Source of the DNA: Terrabacter sp. MAHUQ-38
GTDB lineage: Bacteria; Actinomycetota; Actinomycetes; Actinomycetales; Dermatophilaceae
Assembly (NCBI RefSeq): GCF_014518425.1
Contig: NZ_JACVCU010000005.1
Location: 434,678 to 498,677 of the forward strand
Length of the DNA stretch: 64,000 bases
Reading direction: 5' to 3'
A program made the position numbers and the translations under genes. The notes under the pieces were generated by a model. That model worked only from the letters and a program-made list of their open reading frames with translations. It was not told where the DNA came from and did not search any database. Positions 1 to 7,317 of the stretch are shown here, one piece after another. Positions within the stretch are counted from its first letter, which is position 1, and each line of letters opens with the position of its first letter.

Positions 1-1
1 C

Positions 2-1051
2 GTGCAGATCCGCCGTGAGGGCTCGGGCACGTGGCTCATCGACCCGATCGCGTGCCCCGACCTCTCTCCGGTCGGTGACGCCATCGGCGACGCCGAGTGG
101 ATCCTGCACGCCGCGACGCAGGACCTCCCGTGCCTCGCCGAGGTCGGGCTGAAGCCGACGTCGCTCTTCGACACCGAGCTCGGTGGACGCCTGGTCGGTC
201 TGCCGCGTGTCGGTCTCGGCGCCATGGTCGAACACTTCCTCGGCCTCCAGCTCGCCAAGGAGCACTCCGCCGTCGACTGGTCGGCGCGCCCCCTGCCCGA
301 GCCGTGGCTGCTGTATGCCGCCCTCGACGTCGAGGTGCTCGTCGACCTACGCGACGCGGTGGCCGCTGAGCTCGCCACGCAGGGCAAGTCCGCCTGGGCC
401 GCCGAGGAGTTCGACGCCCTGCTCGGGTTCACCGGCCCCGAGCCGCGCGTCGACCCGTGGCGGCGCACGTCGGGCATGCACAAGGTCCGCGGCCGTCGCG
501 GCCTCGCCATCGTGCGCGAGCTGTGGCTGTGGCGCGACGGCATGGCCCAGCAGCGCGACACCTCACCCGGCCGGGTCCTGCCCGACGCGGCGATCAGCGA
601 GATCGCGCTGGCCAACCAACGAGCCACCAAGCCGCCCCGACAGGTCAGCTCGTCGGAGCCTCGGCTGGCACGGTCCGTCCGGCGTCACCAGGAGGCGATC
701 ATCGAGGTGGTCGCCCGGGCGCTCGCCCTCCCGGAGTCCGACCTTCCGGTGCTGTCGCTCCCCCCGACCGGTCCCCCACCGCCGAAGGCCTGGGCTGATC
801 GCGACCCGGTCGCCGCGGCCCGGCTCGCCCGTTCGCGAGAGCTGCTCGGCGCGATCTCCGAGGAGCTCTCGGTCCCGGTCGAGAACCTCCTGACGCCAGA
901 CCTGCTGCGACGCTTCCTCTGGGAGGGCCCCGCTGCGCCGACGACGGCCGAGGTCGCCGACGCCCTCGCGGCGATGGGGGCGCGGCGTTGGCAGACGACG
1001 ATCACGGCGCCCCTCGTCTCCCTCGCCTGCCAGGAGAACCCGCCCGCCTGA
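2..1051 (+). CDS. rnd: Ribonuclease D (5' partial)
   Basis: 3'-to-5' exoribonuclease of the DEDD family, acting in tRNA 3' maturation and RNA decay. The reading frame is open at the left edge, so the N-terminus with the first exonuclease motif (DxE) lies outside the window. Visible are the Exo II region (Asp41 in ATQDLP, Asp57 in FDTELGGRL), the Exo III motif YAALD (Tyr105, Asp109) and a C-terminal HRDC-like RNA-binding domain from about residue 165. An RNase D lies near dxs in mycobacteria, as it does here. The first GTG in the window is not necessarily the true start. Family assignment is secure. Confidence 0.9.
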   Translation: MQIRREGSGTWLIDPIACPDLSPVGDAIGDAEWILHAATQDLPCLAEVGLKPTSLFDTELGGRLVGLPRVGLGAMVEHFLGLQLAKEHSAVDWSARPLPEPWLLYAALDVEVLVDLRDAVAAELATQGKSAWAAEEFDALLGFTGPEPRVDPWRRTSGMHKVRGRRGLAIVRELWLWRDGMAQQRDTSPGRVLPDAAISEIALANQRATKPPRQVSSSEPRLARSVRRHQEAIIEVVARALALPESDLPVLSLPPTGPPPPKAWADRDPVAAARLARSRELLGAISEELSVPVENLLTPDLLRRFLWEGPAAPTTAEVADALAAMGARRWQTTITAPLVSLACQENPPA

Positions 1052-1062
1052 CCACCCCCCGT

Positions 1063-1160
1063 TTCGCGCGCTCAGGCGTGGAGCGCGCGATCCGGTCAGT
1101 CGCGCGTGAGATGTCGCGCGCTCGTCGCATGCTTCGCGCGCTCAGGCGTGGAGCGCGCGA
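1063..1160. repeat. Two 28-bp hairpin repeats (REP-like)
   Basis: Two identical 28-bp copies lie at 1063-1090 and 1133-1160, exactly 70 bp apart. Each contains TCGCGCGCTC, a 7-nt loop AGGCGTG, and GAGCGCGCGA, which is a 10-bp perfect hairpin. Between them is a diverged partial copy around 1100-1122. They sit directly after the rnd stop codon. They may end rnd transcripts or belong to a dispersed REP-like family. Confidence 0.75.
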
Positions 1161-1202
1161 AATGTCGGGACCTCCAGGTGAGGATGGTCACCCGGACGGC
1201 CA

Positions 1203-1231
1203 TTGGCGCCGAAGTTACCGGGAAGTAGTAT
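1203..1231 (+). promoter_or_regulatory. Probable fadAB promoter
   Basis: TTGGCG (1203-1208) and TAGTAT (1226-1231) are separated by 17 bp, a good sigma-A-type promoter. The spacer contains TTACCGGGAA (1215-1224), palindromic at 8 of 10 positions and placed where a repressor would block polymerase. The leader to the GTG at 1335 is about 95 nt. No regulator gene is adjacent. Confidence 0.5.
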
Positions 1232-1334
1232 CGAGAGCGGTCGCGGTCCATGGACCCGACCCGACGCCGGCGTCCGAGTCGGCCCAGCGACCCCTCGATC
1301 ATCCCGATCACCCCCGACCCACCTGGGAGGCACC

Positions 1335-2576
1335 GTGCCCCGCGCACTCAACGAGGTCGTCTTCGTCGACGGCGTCCGAACGCCCTTCGGCAAGGCGGGT
1401 GACAAGGGCATGTACGCCCAGACCCGCGCCGACGACCTCGTCATCCGGTGCATCCGGGAGCTGCTGCACCGCAACCCGGGGCTACCGAAGGAGCGCGTGG
1501 AGGAGGTCGCCATCGCGGCCACGACGCAGATCGGCGACCAGGGACTGACCCTCGGGCGCACGGCGGCACTGCTCTCCGGCCTGCCCAACACGACCCCGGG
1601 CTACTCCGTCGACCGCATGTGCGCGGGCGCCATGACCGCGGTCACCAACACGGCGAGCTCGATCGCGTTCGGCGCCTACGACGTCGCCATCGCCGGCGGC
1701 GTCGAGCACATGGGCCGTCACCCGATGGGCGAGGGCGTCGACCCCAACCCGCGCATCGTCGCCGAGAAGGTCGTCGACCCCGACGCGCTCGTCATGGGCA
1801 AGACCGCCGAGAACCTGCACGACCGCTTCCCCACGCTCACCAAGGAGCGCTCCGACGCCTTCGCGGTCGGCAGCCAGGACAAGCTCGCCGCGGCCTACGC
1901 CGGCGGCAAGATCCAGCGCGACCTCGTCACCGTCGCCACCCGCCACGTCGAGCAGGGCTGGGGCATCGCGACGGCCGACGAGCCGCCGCGGCCCGGCACG
2001 ACGCTCGATGACCTCGGCCAGCTGAAGACGCCGTTCCGTGCCCATGGCAACGTCACGGCGGGCAACGCGGCCGGCCTCAACGACGGCGCCACCGCGTGCC
2101 TGCTCGCCTCCGAGCAGGCCGCCACAGAGCTGGGCCTGCCGGTGCGGATGCGCCTGGTCTCGTACTCCTTCGTCGGCGTCGAGCCCGAGGTCATGGGAGT
2201 CGGCCCCGTCCCGGCCACCGAGAAGGCGCTGGCCAAGGCGGGCCTCGCGATCGAGGACATCGGCCTCTTCGAGCTCAACGAGGCGTTCGCCGTGCAGGTG
2301 CTCGCCTTCCTCGACCACTTCGGCATCGCCGACGACGACCCACGCGTCAACGAGTACGGCGGCGCCATCGCGACCGGTCACCCCCTCGCGAGCTCTGGCG
2401 TGCGCCTCATGACGCAGCTCTCGCGGCAGTTCGAGGAGCACTCCGAGGTCCGTTACGGCCTGACCGCCATGTGCATCGGCATCGGCATGGGCGGCGCCGT
2501 CATCTGGGAGAACCCGCACCACGAGGCCTACGAGTCCTCGACGAGCAGCACGAACGACAAGGAGGCCGTCGCGTGA
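1335..2576 (+). CDS. fadA: Acetyl-CoA acyltransferase (thiolase)
   Basis: Thiolytic cleavage of 3-ketoacyl-CoA, the last step of beta-oxidation. The 413-residue protein has the thiolase nucleophile Cys96 (DRMCAGAM), the GHPLASSG motif with His349, and the second catalytic Cys380 (AMCIGIGMGG). The start is GTG at 1335, chosen because GGGAGG lies just upstream; a longer frame exists but its extra residues do not resemble thiolase. The stop overlaps the next start (GTGA), so fadA and fadB are translationally coupled and form the usual trifunctional beta-oxidation pair. Confidence 0.93.
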   Translation: MPRALNEVVFVDGVRTPFGKAGDKGMYAQTRADDLVIRCIRELLHRNPGLPKERVEEVAIAATTQIGDQGLTLGRTAALLSGLPNTTPGYSVDRMCAGAMTAVTNTASSIAFGAYDVAIAGGVEHMGRHPMGEGVDPNPRIVAEKVVDPDALVMGKTAENLHDRFPTLTKERSDAFAVGSQDKLAAAYAGGKIQRDLVTVATRHVEQGWGIATADEPPRPGTTLDDLGQLKTPFRAHGNVTAGNAAGLNDGATACLLASEQAATELGLPVRMRLVSYSFVGVEPEVMGVGPVPATEKALAKAGLAIEDIGLFELNEAFAVQVLAFLDHFGIADDDPRVNEYGGAIATGHPLASSGVRLMTQLSRQFEEHSEVRYGLTAMCIGIGMGGAVIWENPHHEAYESSTSSTNDKEAVA

Positions 2577-4702
2577 CCCTCACGACCGAGAAGCCCACCG
2601 CCGCAGCCGACTTCGCCAGTGAGGTCGTGACGCGAACGCCGGTGCGCGATGTGGCCCTGCCCGGTGGCGCCGGCACGCTCGCCCTCATCACGCTCGACAA
2701 CGGCTTCGACCACACGAAGCCCAACACCTTCGGGCCGCAGTCCATCTCCGGGCTCGCCCAGACCGTCGCCAGTCTGCGCGGGCGCGCCGAGGCCGGCGAG
2801 ATCCAGGCCGTTGCGGTGACCGGCAAGCCGTTCGTCTTCGCCGTCGGCGCCGACCTCACCGGCGTGCCCTTCATCGGATCACGGGACCAGGCGCTCGAGA
2901 TCGCGCGGGCCGGCCACGCTGCCTACGCCGCCTTCTCCGACCTGCCTGTCCCCACGTTCGCATTCGTCAACGGCGCGGCCATGGGCGGCGGCGTCGAGCT
3001 CGCGCTGTCGGCGACCTACCGCACCATGAGCGCGGGTGTGCCCGCCGTCGCGCTGCCCGAGGTGTTCCTGGGCCTCGTGCCCGGTTGGGGCGGCTGCTGG
3101 CTGCTGCCCAACCTCGTCGGCGTCGAGAAGGCGCTCACCGTGGTCATCGCCAACCCGCTCAGCCAGAACCGCATGCTCAAGGGCGTCGAGGCGTACCGGC
3201 TCGGGATGGCCGACGCGCTCTTCGAGCCGGCCGACTTCCTCGAGGAGTCCGTGGCCTGGGCCGCCCGCGTCCTCTCGGGCGAGATAGCGGTCGAGCGGCC
3301 GCAGGTCGACCGCGACGAGACGGCGTGGAGCGCGTCGGTCGCCAAGGCCAGGAGTGTGGCCGACGTCAAGACCGGCCGCCAGGCGAAGAGCCCGTATGCC
3401 GCCCTCGACCTGATCGCCGCCGCGCGCACCGCGACGCGCGAGGAGGGCTTCGCCGCCGAGGACGAGGTGCTGGCCGACCTGCTCATGAGCGATGAGCTGC
3501 GTGCAGGCCTCTACGCGTTCGACCTCGTGCAGAAGCGTGCCAAGCGTCCTGCCGGTGCCCCCGACAAGTCGCTCGCCCGACCCGTCACCAAGGTCGGCAT
3601 CGTCGGTGCCGGGCTCATGGCGAGCCAGCTGGCGCTGCTGTTCATCCAGCGTCTCCAGGTGCCGGTCGTGCTGACCGACATCGACGACGAGCGCGTCGCG
3701 AAGGGAGTCGGCTACGTACACGCCGAGCTCGACAAGCTCGCCGGCAAGGGCCGGCTGAGCCCAGATCGCCTGAACCGGTGCAAGGCCCTCGTCACGGGGT
3801 CGACGAGCAAGGGTGGCTTCGCCGACGCCGACTTCGTCATCGAGGCCGTCTTCGAGGAGATGTCGGTCAAGCAGCAGGTCTTCGCCGAGGTCGAGGCGGT
3901 CGTGTCGCCGGAGTGTGTCCTGGCCACGAACACGTCGAGCCTGTCGATCGCCGAGATGGCGAGCCGCCTGGAGCGCCCCGAACGGGTCGTCGGGTTCCAC
4001 TTCTTCAACCCTGTGGCCGTCATGCCACTGCTCGAGATCATCCCCGGCGAACGCACCGACGATGCCGCTCTCGCAACGGCGTTCGCGGTCGGCAAGGCTC
4101 TGAGGAAGACGTGCATCCGCGCCGCGGACAGTCCCTCGTTCATCGTCAACCGCCTCCTCGGCCGCTTCATGGGCGAGGCTGCGAAGATCCTTGACGAGGG
4201 CACCCCGATCGAGGTCGTCGACCGCGCCTTCGCCGGTCTGGCGCCGATGCCGCCCTTCGTGCTCATCGGCCTGGTCGGCCCGGCCATCGCACTGCACAAC
4301 GGCGAGACGCTCGTGCGCGCGTTCCCCGACCGGTTCTACGCGTCGCCGACGCTCCAGCGGATCGTCGCGGCCGGCAAGCGCGGCTTCTACGACCTGTCGT
4401 CCGGTCGCCCGGTCCTCGACCCCGAGGTCGCCGAGCTCATCGAGAAGCCGTCCGAGCCGGTCGTCCTCGACCTCGCCCAGGTCCGCGAGCGCGTCCTGAC
4501 GGTGCTCGCCGACGAGGCGCGCCGCATGCTCGACGAGGGTGTCGCGCAGGCCCCGATGGACATCGACCTCGCCATGATCACGGGCGCCGGGTTCCAGTTC
4601 TGGAATGGCGGCATCACGCCGCTCCTCGACCGCACGGGAGTCTCCGAGCGCGTCACCGGGTCGCGGTTTCTCCCGGCCGGCGTCGCGAACGCGCCGGCCT
4701 GA
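2573..4702 (+). CDS. fadB: Fatty acid oxidation complex alpha subunit (enoyl-CoA hydratase / 3-hydroxyacyl-CoA dehydrogenase)
   Basis: Bifunctional 709-residue beta-oxidation enzyme. The N-terminal crotonase domain has the oxyanion-hole region NGAAMGGGVE and both catalytic glutamates, Glu142 and Glu163 (LPE). The NAD-binding 3-hydroxyacyl-CoA dehydrogenase domain starts at the GAGLM motif (345-349) and contains the conserved GFHFFNPV segment with the catalytic His. The start is GTG at 2573, overlapping the fadA stop by 4 bp and preceded by AAGGAGG inside fadA. A strong hairpin follows the gene. Confidence 0.93.
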   Translation: MTLTTEKPTAAADFASEVVTRTPVRDVALPGGAGTLALITLDNGFDHTKPNTFGPQSISGLAQTVASLRGRAEAGEIQAVAVTGKPFVFAVGADLTGVPFIGSRDQALEIARAGHAAYAAFSDLPVPTFAFVNGAAMGGGVELALSATYRTMSAGVPAVALPEVFLGLVPGWGGCWLLPNLVGVEKALTVVIANPLSQNRMLKGVEAYRLGMADALFEPADFLEESVAWAARVLSGEIAVERPQVDRDETAWSASVAKARSVADVKTGRQAKSPYAALDLIAAARTATREEGFAAEDEVLADLLMSDELRAGLYAFDLVQKRAKRPAGAPDKSLARPVTKVGIVGAGLMASQLALLFIQRLQVPVVLTDIDDERVAKGVGYVHAELDKLAGKGRLSPDRLNRCKALVTGSTSKGGFADADFVIEAVFEEMSVKQQVFAEVEAVVSPECVLATNTSSLSIAEMASRLERPERVVGFHFFNPVAVMPLLEIIPGERTDDAALATAFAVGKALRKTCIRAADSPSFIVNRLLGRFMGEAAKILDEGTPIEVVDRAFAGLAPMPPFVLIGLVGPAIALHNGETLVRAFPDRFYASPTLQRIVAAGKRGFYDLSSGRPVLDPEVAELIEKPSEPVVLDLAQVRERVLTVLADEARRMLDEGVAQAPMDIDLAMITGAGFQFWNGGITPLLDRTGVSERVTGSRFLPAGVANAPA

Positions 4703-4733
4703 CGGCACGACACGGCATACGGCCTCACTCTGG

Positions 4734-4768
4734 GGCCACGGACCGGACGTTTCCTCCGGTCCGTGGCC
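4734..4768 (+). terminator. Terminator-like hairpin after fadAB
   Basis: GGCCACGGACCGGA (4734-4747) pairs perfectly with TCCGGTCCGTGGCC (4755-4768) around a 7-nt loop, giving a 14-bp stem. No U-tract follows, which is common for high-GC actinobacterial terminators. It insulates fadAB from the next gene. Confidence 0.7.
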
Positions 4769-4792
4769 GCGCCGAGCCCGCGCTGGATGTGT

Positions 4793-4816
4793 CCTTATCT
4801 CATATATGAGATAAGG
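4793..4816. promoter_or_regulatory. Perfect 24-bp palindrome, probable operator of HTH-murA
   Basis: CCTTATCTCATA followed by its exact reverse complement, with no mismatch. It is AT-rich in very GC-rich DNA. TAAGGT (4812-4817) in the right half is a good -10 box that ends 6 nt before the GTG at 4824, so the transcript is probably leaderless and anything bound to the palindrome would block polymerase. The obvious candidate binder is the XRE-type domain of the gene it precedes. Confidence 0.8.
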
Positions 4817-4823
4817 TCTCCCC

Positions 4824-6353
4824 GTGCCAGAGACCTACCTGAACCGAATCGGCCGATTGATCCGCGACGCCCGCCGTCACAAGGGGATGACGCAGTCCGA
4901 GCTCGCGGAGCAGCTCGGAACGTCGCAGAACGTCGTTGCGCGCATCGAGGGCGGCAAGCAGAACCTCAGCCTCGACACCCTCGCCAGGATCGGCGACGCG
5001 CTCGACTCCGAGTTCGTCTCGCTCGGCCACTCCGGCCCGCAGCACCTGCGGATCGTCGGCGGCCAGAAGCTCACAGGCTCGATCGACGTCAAGACGTCCA
5101 AGAACGCCGCCGTCGCGCTCCTGTGCGCCGCGCTGCTCAACCGCGGCCGCACGACGCTGCGCAACCTCGCCCGTATCGAGGAGGTCAACCGCATCCTCGA
5201 GGTGCTCGCGTCGATCGGCGTGCGCACTCGCTGGCTGCCCGACAGCAACGACCTCGAGATCGTCCCGCCTGCCCGCCTCGACCTCGCCGACATCGACGTC
5301 GCCGCGGCCCGCCGCACGCGAACGGTCATCATGTTCCTCGGCCCGCTCCTGCACGAGCACGAGTCCTTCCAGCTGCCGTATGCCGGAGGCTGCGACCTCG
5401 GCACGCGAACCGTCGAGCCCCACCTCAGTGCGCTGCGCTCGTTCGGTCTCGAGGTGACCGCGACTCACGGCTTCTACGAGGCCCGTTCCGACCGCTCGGT
5501 CAACCCCGACCGAGCCATCGTGCTCACCGAGCGCGGCGACACCGTGACCGAGAACGTCCTCATGGCGGCCGCCCGCCACGCCGGCACGACGGTCATCCGC
5601 AACGCCAGCCCCAACTACATGGTCCAGGACCTCTGCTTCTTCCTCGAGAAGCTGGGCGTACGCATCGAGGGCATCGGCACGACGACGCTCACCGTGCACG
5701 GCGTCTCCCAGATCGACGTCGACGTCGAGTACTCCCCCAGCGAGGACCCGATCGAGGCGATGAGCCTCATCGCGGCTGCGGTGGTCACGGACAGCGCCAT
5801 CACGATCCGTCGCGTGCCGATCGAGTTCATCGAGATCGAGCTCGCGACCCTCGACGGCATGGGGATGAAGTACGACCTCACGTCCGAGTACACGTCGGCC
5901 AACGGCAAGACGCGGCTCGTCGACCTCACGACGATCCCCGGTCCGCTCAAGGCCCCGACCGACAAGATCCACCCGATGCCGTTCCCTGGCCTCAACATCG
6001 ACAACCTGCCGTTCTTCGCGCTCATCGGCGCCGTCGCCGAGGGCAGCACGATGATCCACGACTGGGTCTACGAGAACCGCGCCATCTACCTGACCGAGCT
6101 GACGAAGGTCGGCGCCAAGGTGCAGCTGCTCGACCCGCACCGTGTCATCGTCGAGGGCCCGACCCGGTGGCGCGCCGCCGAGGTCGTCTGCCCTCCGGCG
6201 CTGCGTCCCGGCGTCGTCGTGCTCCTGGCGATGCTCGCGGCACCCGGCACGTCGGTGCTGCGCAACGTCTACGTCATCAACCGTGGCTACGAGGACCTCG
6301 CCGAGCGTCTCAACGCGCTGGGGGCCACCATCGAGGTCTTCCGCGACATCTGA
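4824..6353 (+). CDS. MurA-like UDP-GlcNAc enolpyruvyltransferase with N-terminal XRE helix-turn-helix
   Basis: 509 residues. Residues 1-65 form an XRE/Cro-type HTH (RLIRDARRHKGMTQSELAEQ, then SQNVVARIEGG). Residues 75-509 are an EPT/MurA fold, the enzyme that adds enolpyruvate to UDP-GlcNAc at the first step of peptidoglycan synthesis. Retained relative to E. coli MurA: Lys93-Asn94 (Lys22-Asn23), Cys190 in GGCDLG (Cys115), Arg195 (Arg120) and Arg487 in NRGYE (Arg397). Changed: the FPTDMQ segment carrying Asp305 reads FPGLNID (387-393). Such HTH-MurA proteins occur as second MurA copies in actinobacteria and are poorly characterised. It could be a diverged enzyme, a sensor of the same ligands, or both. 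Confidence 0.85.
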   Translation: MPETYLNRIGRLIRDARRHKGMTQSELAEQLGTSQNVVARIEGGKQNLSLDTLARIGDALDSEFVSLGHSGPQHLRIVGGQKLTGSIDVKTSKNAAVALLCAALLNRGRTTLRNLARIEEVNRILEVLASIGVRTRWLPDSNDLEIVPPARLDLADIDVAAARRTRTVIMFLGPLLHEHESFQLPYAGGCDLGTRTVEPHLSALRSFGLEVTATHGFYEARSDRSVNPDRAIVLTERGDTVTENVLMAAARHAGTTVIRNASPNYMVQDLCFFLEKLGVRIEGIGTTTLTVHGVSQIDVDVEYSPSEDPIEAMSLIAAAVVTDSAITIRRVPIEFIEIELATLDGMGMKYDLTSEYTSANGKTRLVDLTTIPGPLKAPTDKIHPMPFPGLNIDNLPFFALIGAVAEGSTMIHDWVYENRAIYLTELTKVGAKVQLLDPHRVIVEGPTRWRAAEVVCPPALRPGVVVLLAMLAAPGTSVLRNVYVINRGYEDLAERLNALGATIEVFRDI

Positions 6354-6426
6354 GCCCACGACTCGCGGGCTGAGGCCGGTCCACACCGAAACTCGGCTTT
6401 TGTGTCTGGTGACCACACAGGTGCCC

Positions 6427-6446
6427 CAGACTGGTCTGCCTAGTCT
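6427..6446 (+). promoter_or_regulatory. Leaderless promoter with inverted repeat before the dehydrogenase gene
   Basis: TAGTCT (6441-6446) lies 6 nt before the ATG at 6453, the spacing of a leaderless -10 box. Just upstream is CAGAC-TG-GTCTG (6427-6438). It could be a binding site for the GAF/PucR regulator encoded next door, but this is only inferred from proximity. Confidence 0.4.
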
Positions 6447-6452
6447 TCCCGC

Positions 6453-7274
6453 ATGGCCGACGCCCGCAACGACGCACGCGACCACGCCGGAAGCTCCCGT
6501 CGGGGAATGCCCTGGGCGGTCAACGACCCGATCGACCTGACCGGGCGCACGGCCCTCGTGACAGGCGCCGCGAGCGGCATCGGCGCGAGCATCGCCCGAG
6601 CGCTGGCCGCGGCCGGAGCAAAGGTGCACGCCGTCGACCAGGACGAGCACGGACTCGACGCCCTCGCCCGGTCGGCCGGTGTCGCGACGATCACGGCGGA
6701 CCTCTGCGACCTCGACGTGCTCACCGACCTGCCGACCGACGTCGACATCCTCGTCAACAACGCCGGCATCCAGCACGTCAGCCCCATCGAGGAGTTCCCG
6801 GTCGAGCGTTTCGACCTCATCCTCGATCTCATGCTGGTCTCGCCGTTCCGGCTGATCCGCCAGTCCCTGCCGCACATGTACGACCGAGGCTGGGGCCGTG
6901 TCGTCAACATCTCGAGCGTCCACGGTCTGCGCGCCAGCGCGTTCAAGGCCGCCTACGTCACGGCCAAGCACGGCCTCGAAGGACTCTCGAAGGTCGTCGC
7001 CCTCGAGGGCGGCCCGCACGGGGTCACGTCGACGTGCATCAACCCGGCATACGTGCGCACTCCGCTCGTCGAGAGGCAGGTCACCGACCAGGCCCGCACG
7101 CACGGCATCCCGGAGACCGAGGTCGTCGAGAAGGTCATGCTGGCGCCGGTCGCGGTCAAGCGCCTCGTCGAGCCCGACGAGGTCGCCGCGCTGACCTTGT
7201 TCCTGTGCGGCCCCGCGTCCGCGTCGGTCAACGGCACGTCGTTCTCCATGGACGGCGGGTGGACGGCGCACTGA
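6453..7274 (+). CDS. Short-chain dehydrogenase, 3-hydroxybutyrate dehydrogenase-like
   Basis: NAD(P)-dependent SDR of 273 residues. It has the cofactor motif TGAASGIG (37-44), the NNAG motif (102-105), Ser154/155, and the catalytic pair Tyr168-x3-Lys172. The overall sequence (NNAGIQHVSPIEEF, AKHGLEGLSK) resembles D-3-hydroxybutyrate dehydrogenases, which interconvert 3-hydroxybutyrate and acetoacetate. The first 25 residues are an extra tail of low complexity. The next gene, 43 bp downstream, is a PucR-type regulator that may control it. Substrate assignment is by resemblance only. Confidence 0.8.
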   Translation: MADARNDARDHAGSSRRGMPWAVNDPIDLTGRTALVTGAASGIGASIARALAAAGAKVHAVDQDEHGLDALARSAGVATITADLCDLDVLTDLPTDVDILVNNAGIQHVSPIEEFPVERFDLILDLMLVSPFRLIRQSLPHMYDRGWGRVVNISSVHGLRASAFKAAYVTAKHGLEGLSKVVALEGGPHGVTSTCINPAYVRTPLVERQVTDQARTHGIPETEVVEKVMLAPVAVKRLVEPDEVAALTLFLCGPASASVNGTSFSMDGGWTAH

Positions 7275-7305
7275 CCGCGGTCCGCCCACCGAACCCCGAC
7301 ACGCC

Positions 7306-7311
7306 TAGGAT
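7306..7311 (+). promoter_or_regulatory. Leaderless -10 box before the PucR-type regulator
   Basis: TAGGAT ends 6 nt before the GTG at 7318 and no Shine-Dalgarno sequence is present. The regulator therefore appears to have its own leaderless promoter rather than being read only from the upstream dehydrogenase. Confidence 0.45.
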
Positions 7312-7317
7312 CTGCCC

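Noticed and set aside
2879-4708. 609-codon antisense frame over fadB
   Set aside because: Mirror of fadB codon bias; no recognisable protein.
4800-7289. 829-codon antisense frame over HTH-murA and the dehydrogenase gene
   Set aside because: Spans two real genes; composition typical of a shadow frame.
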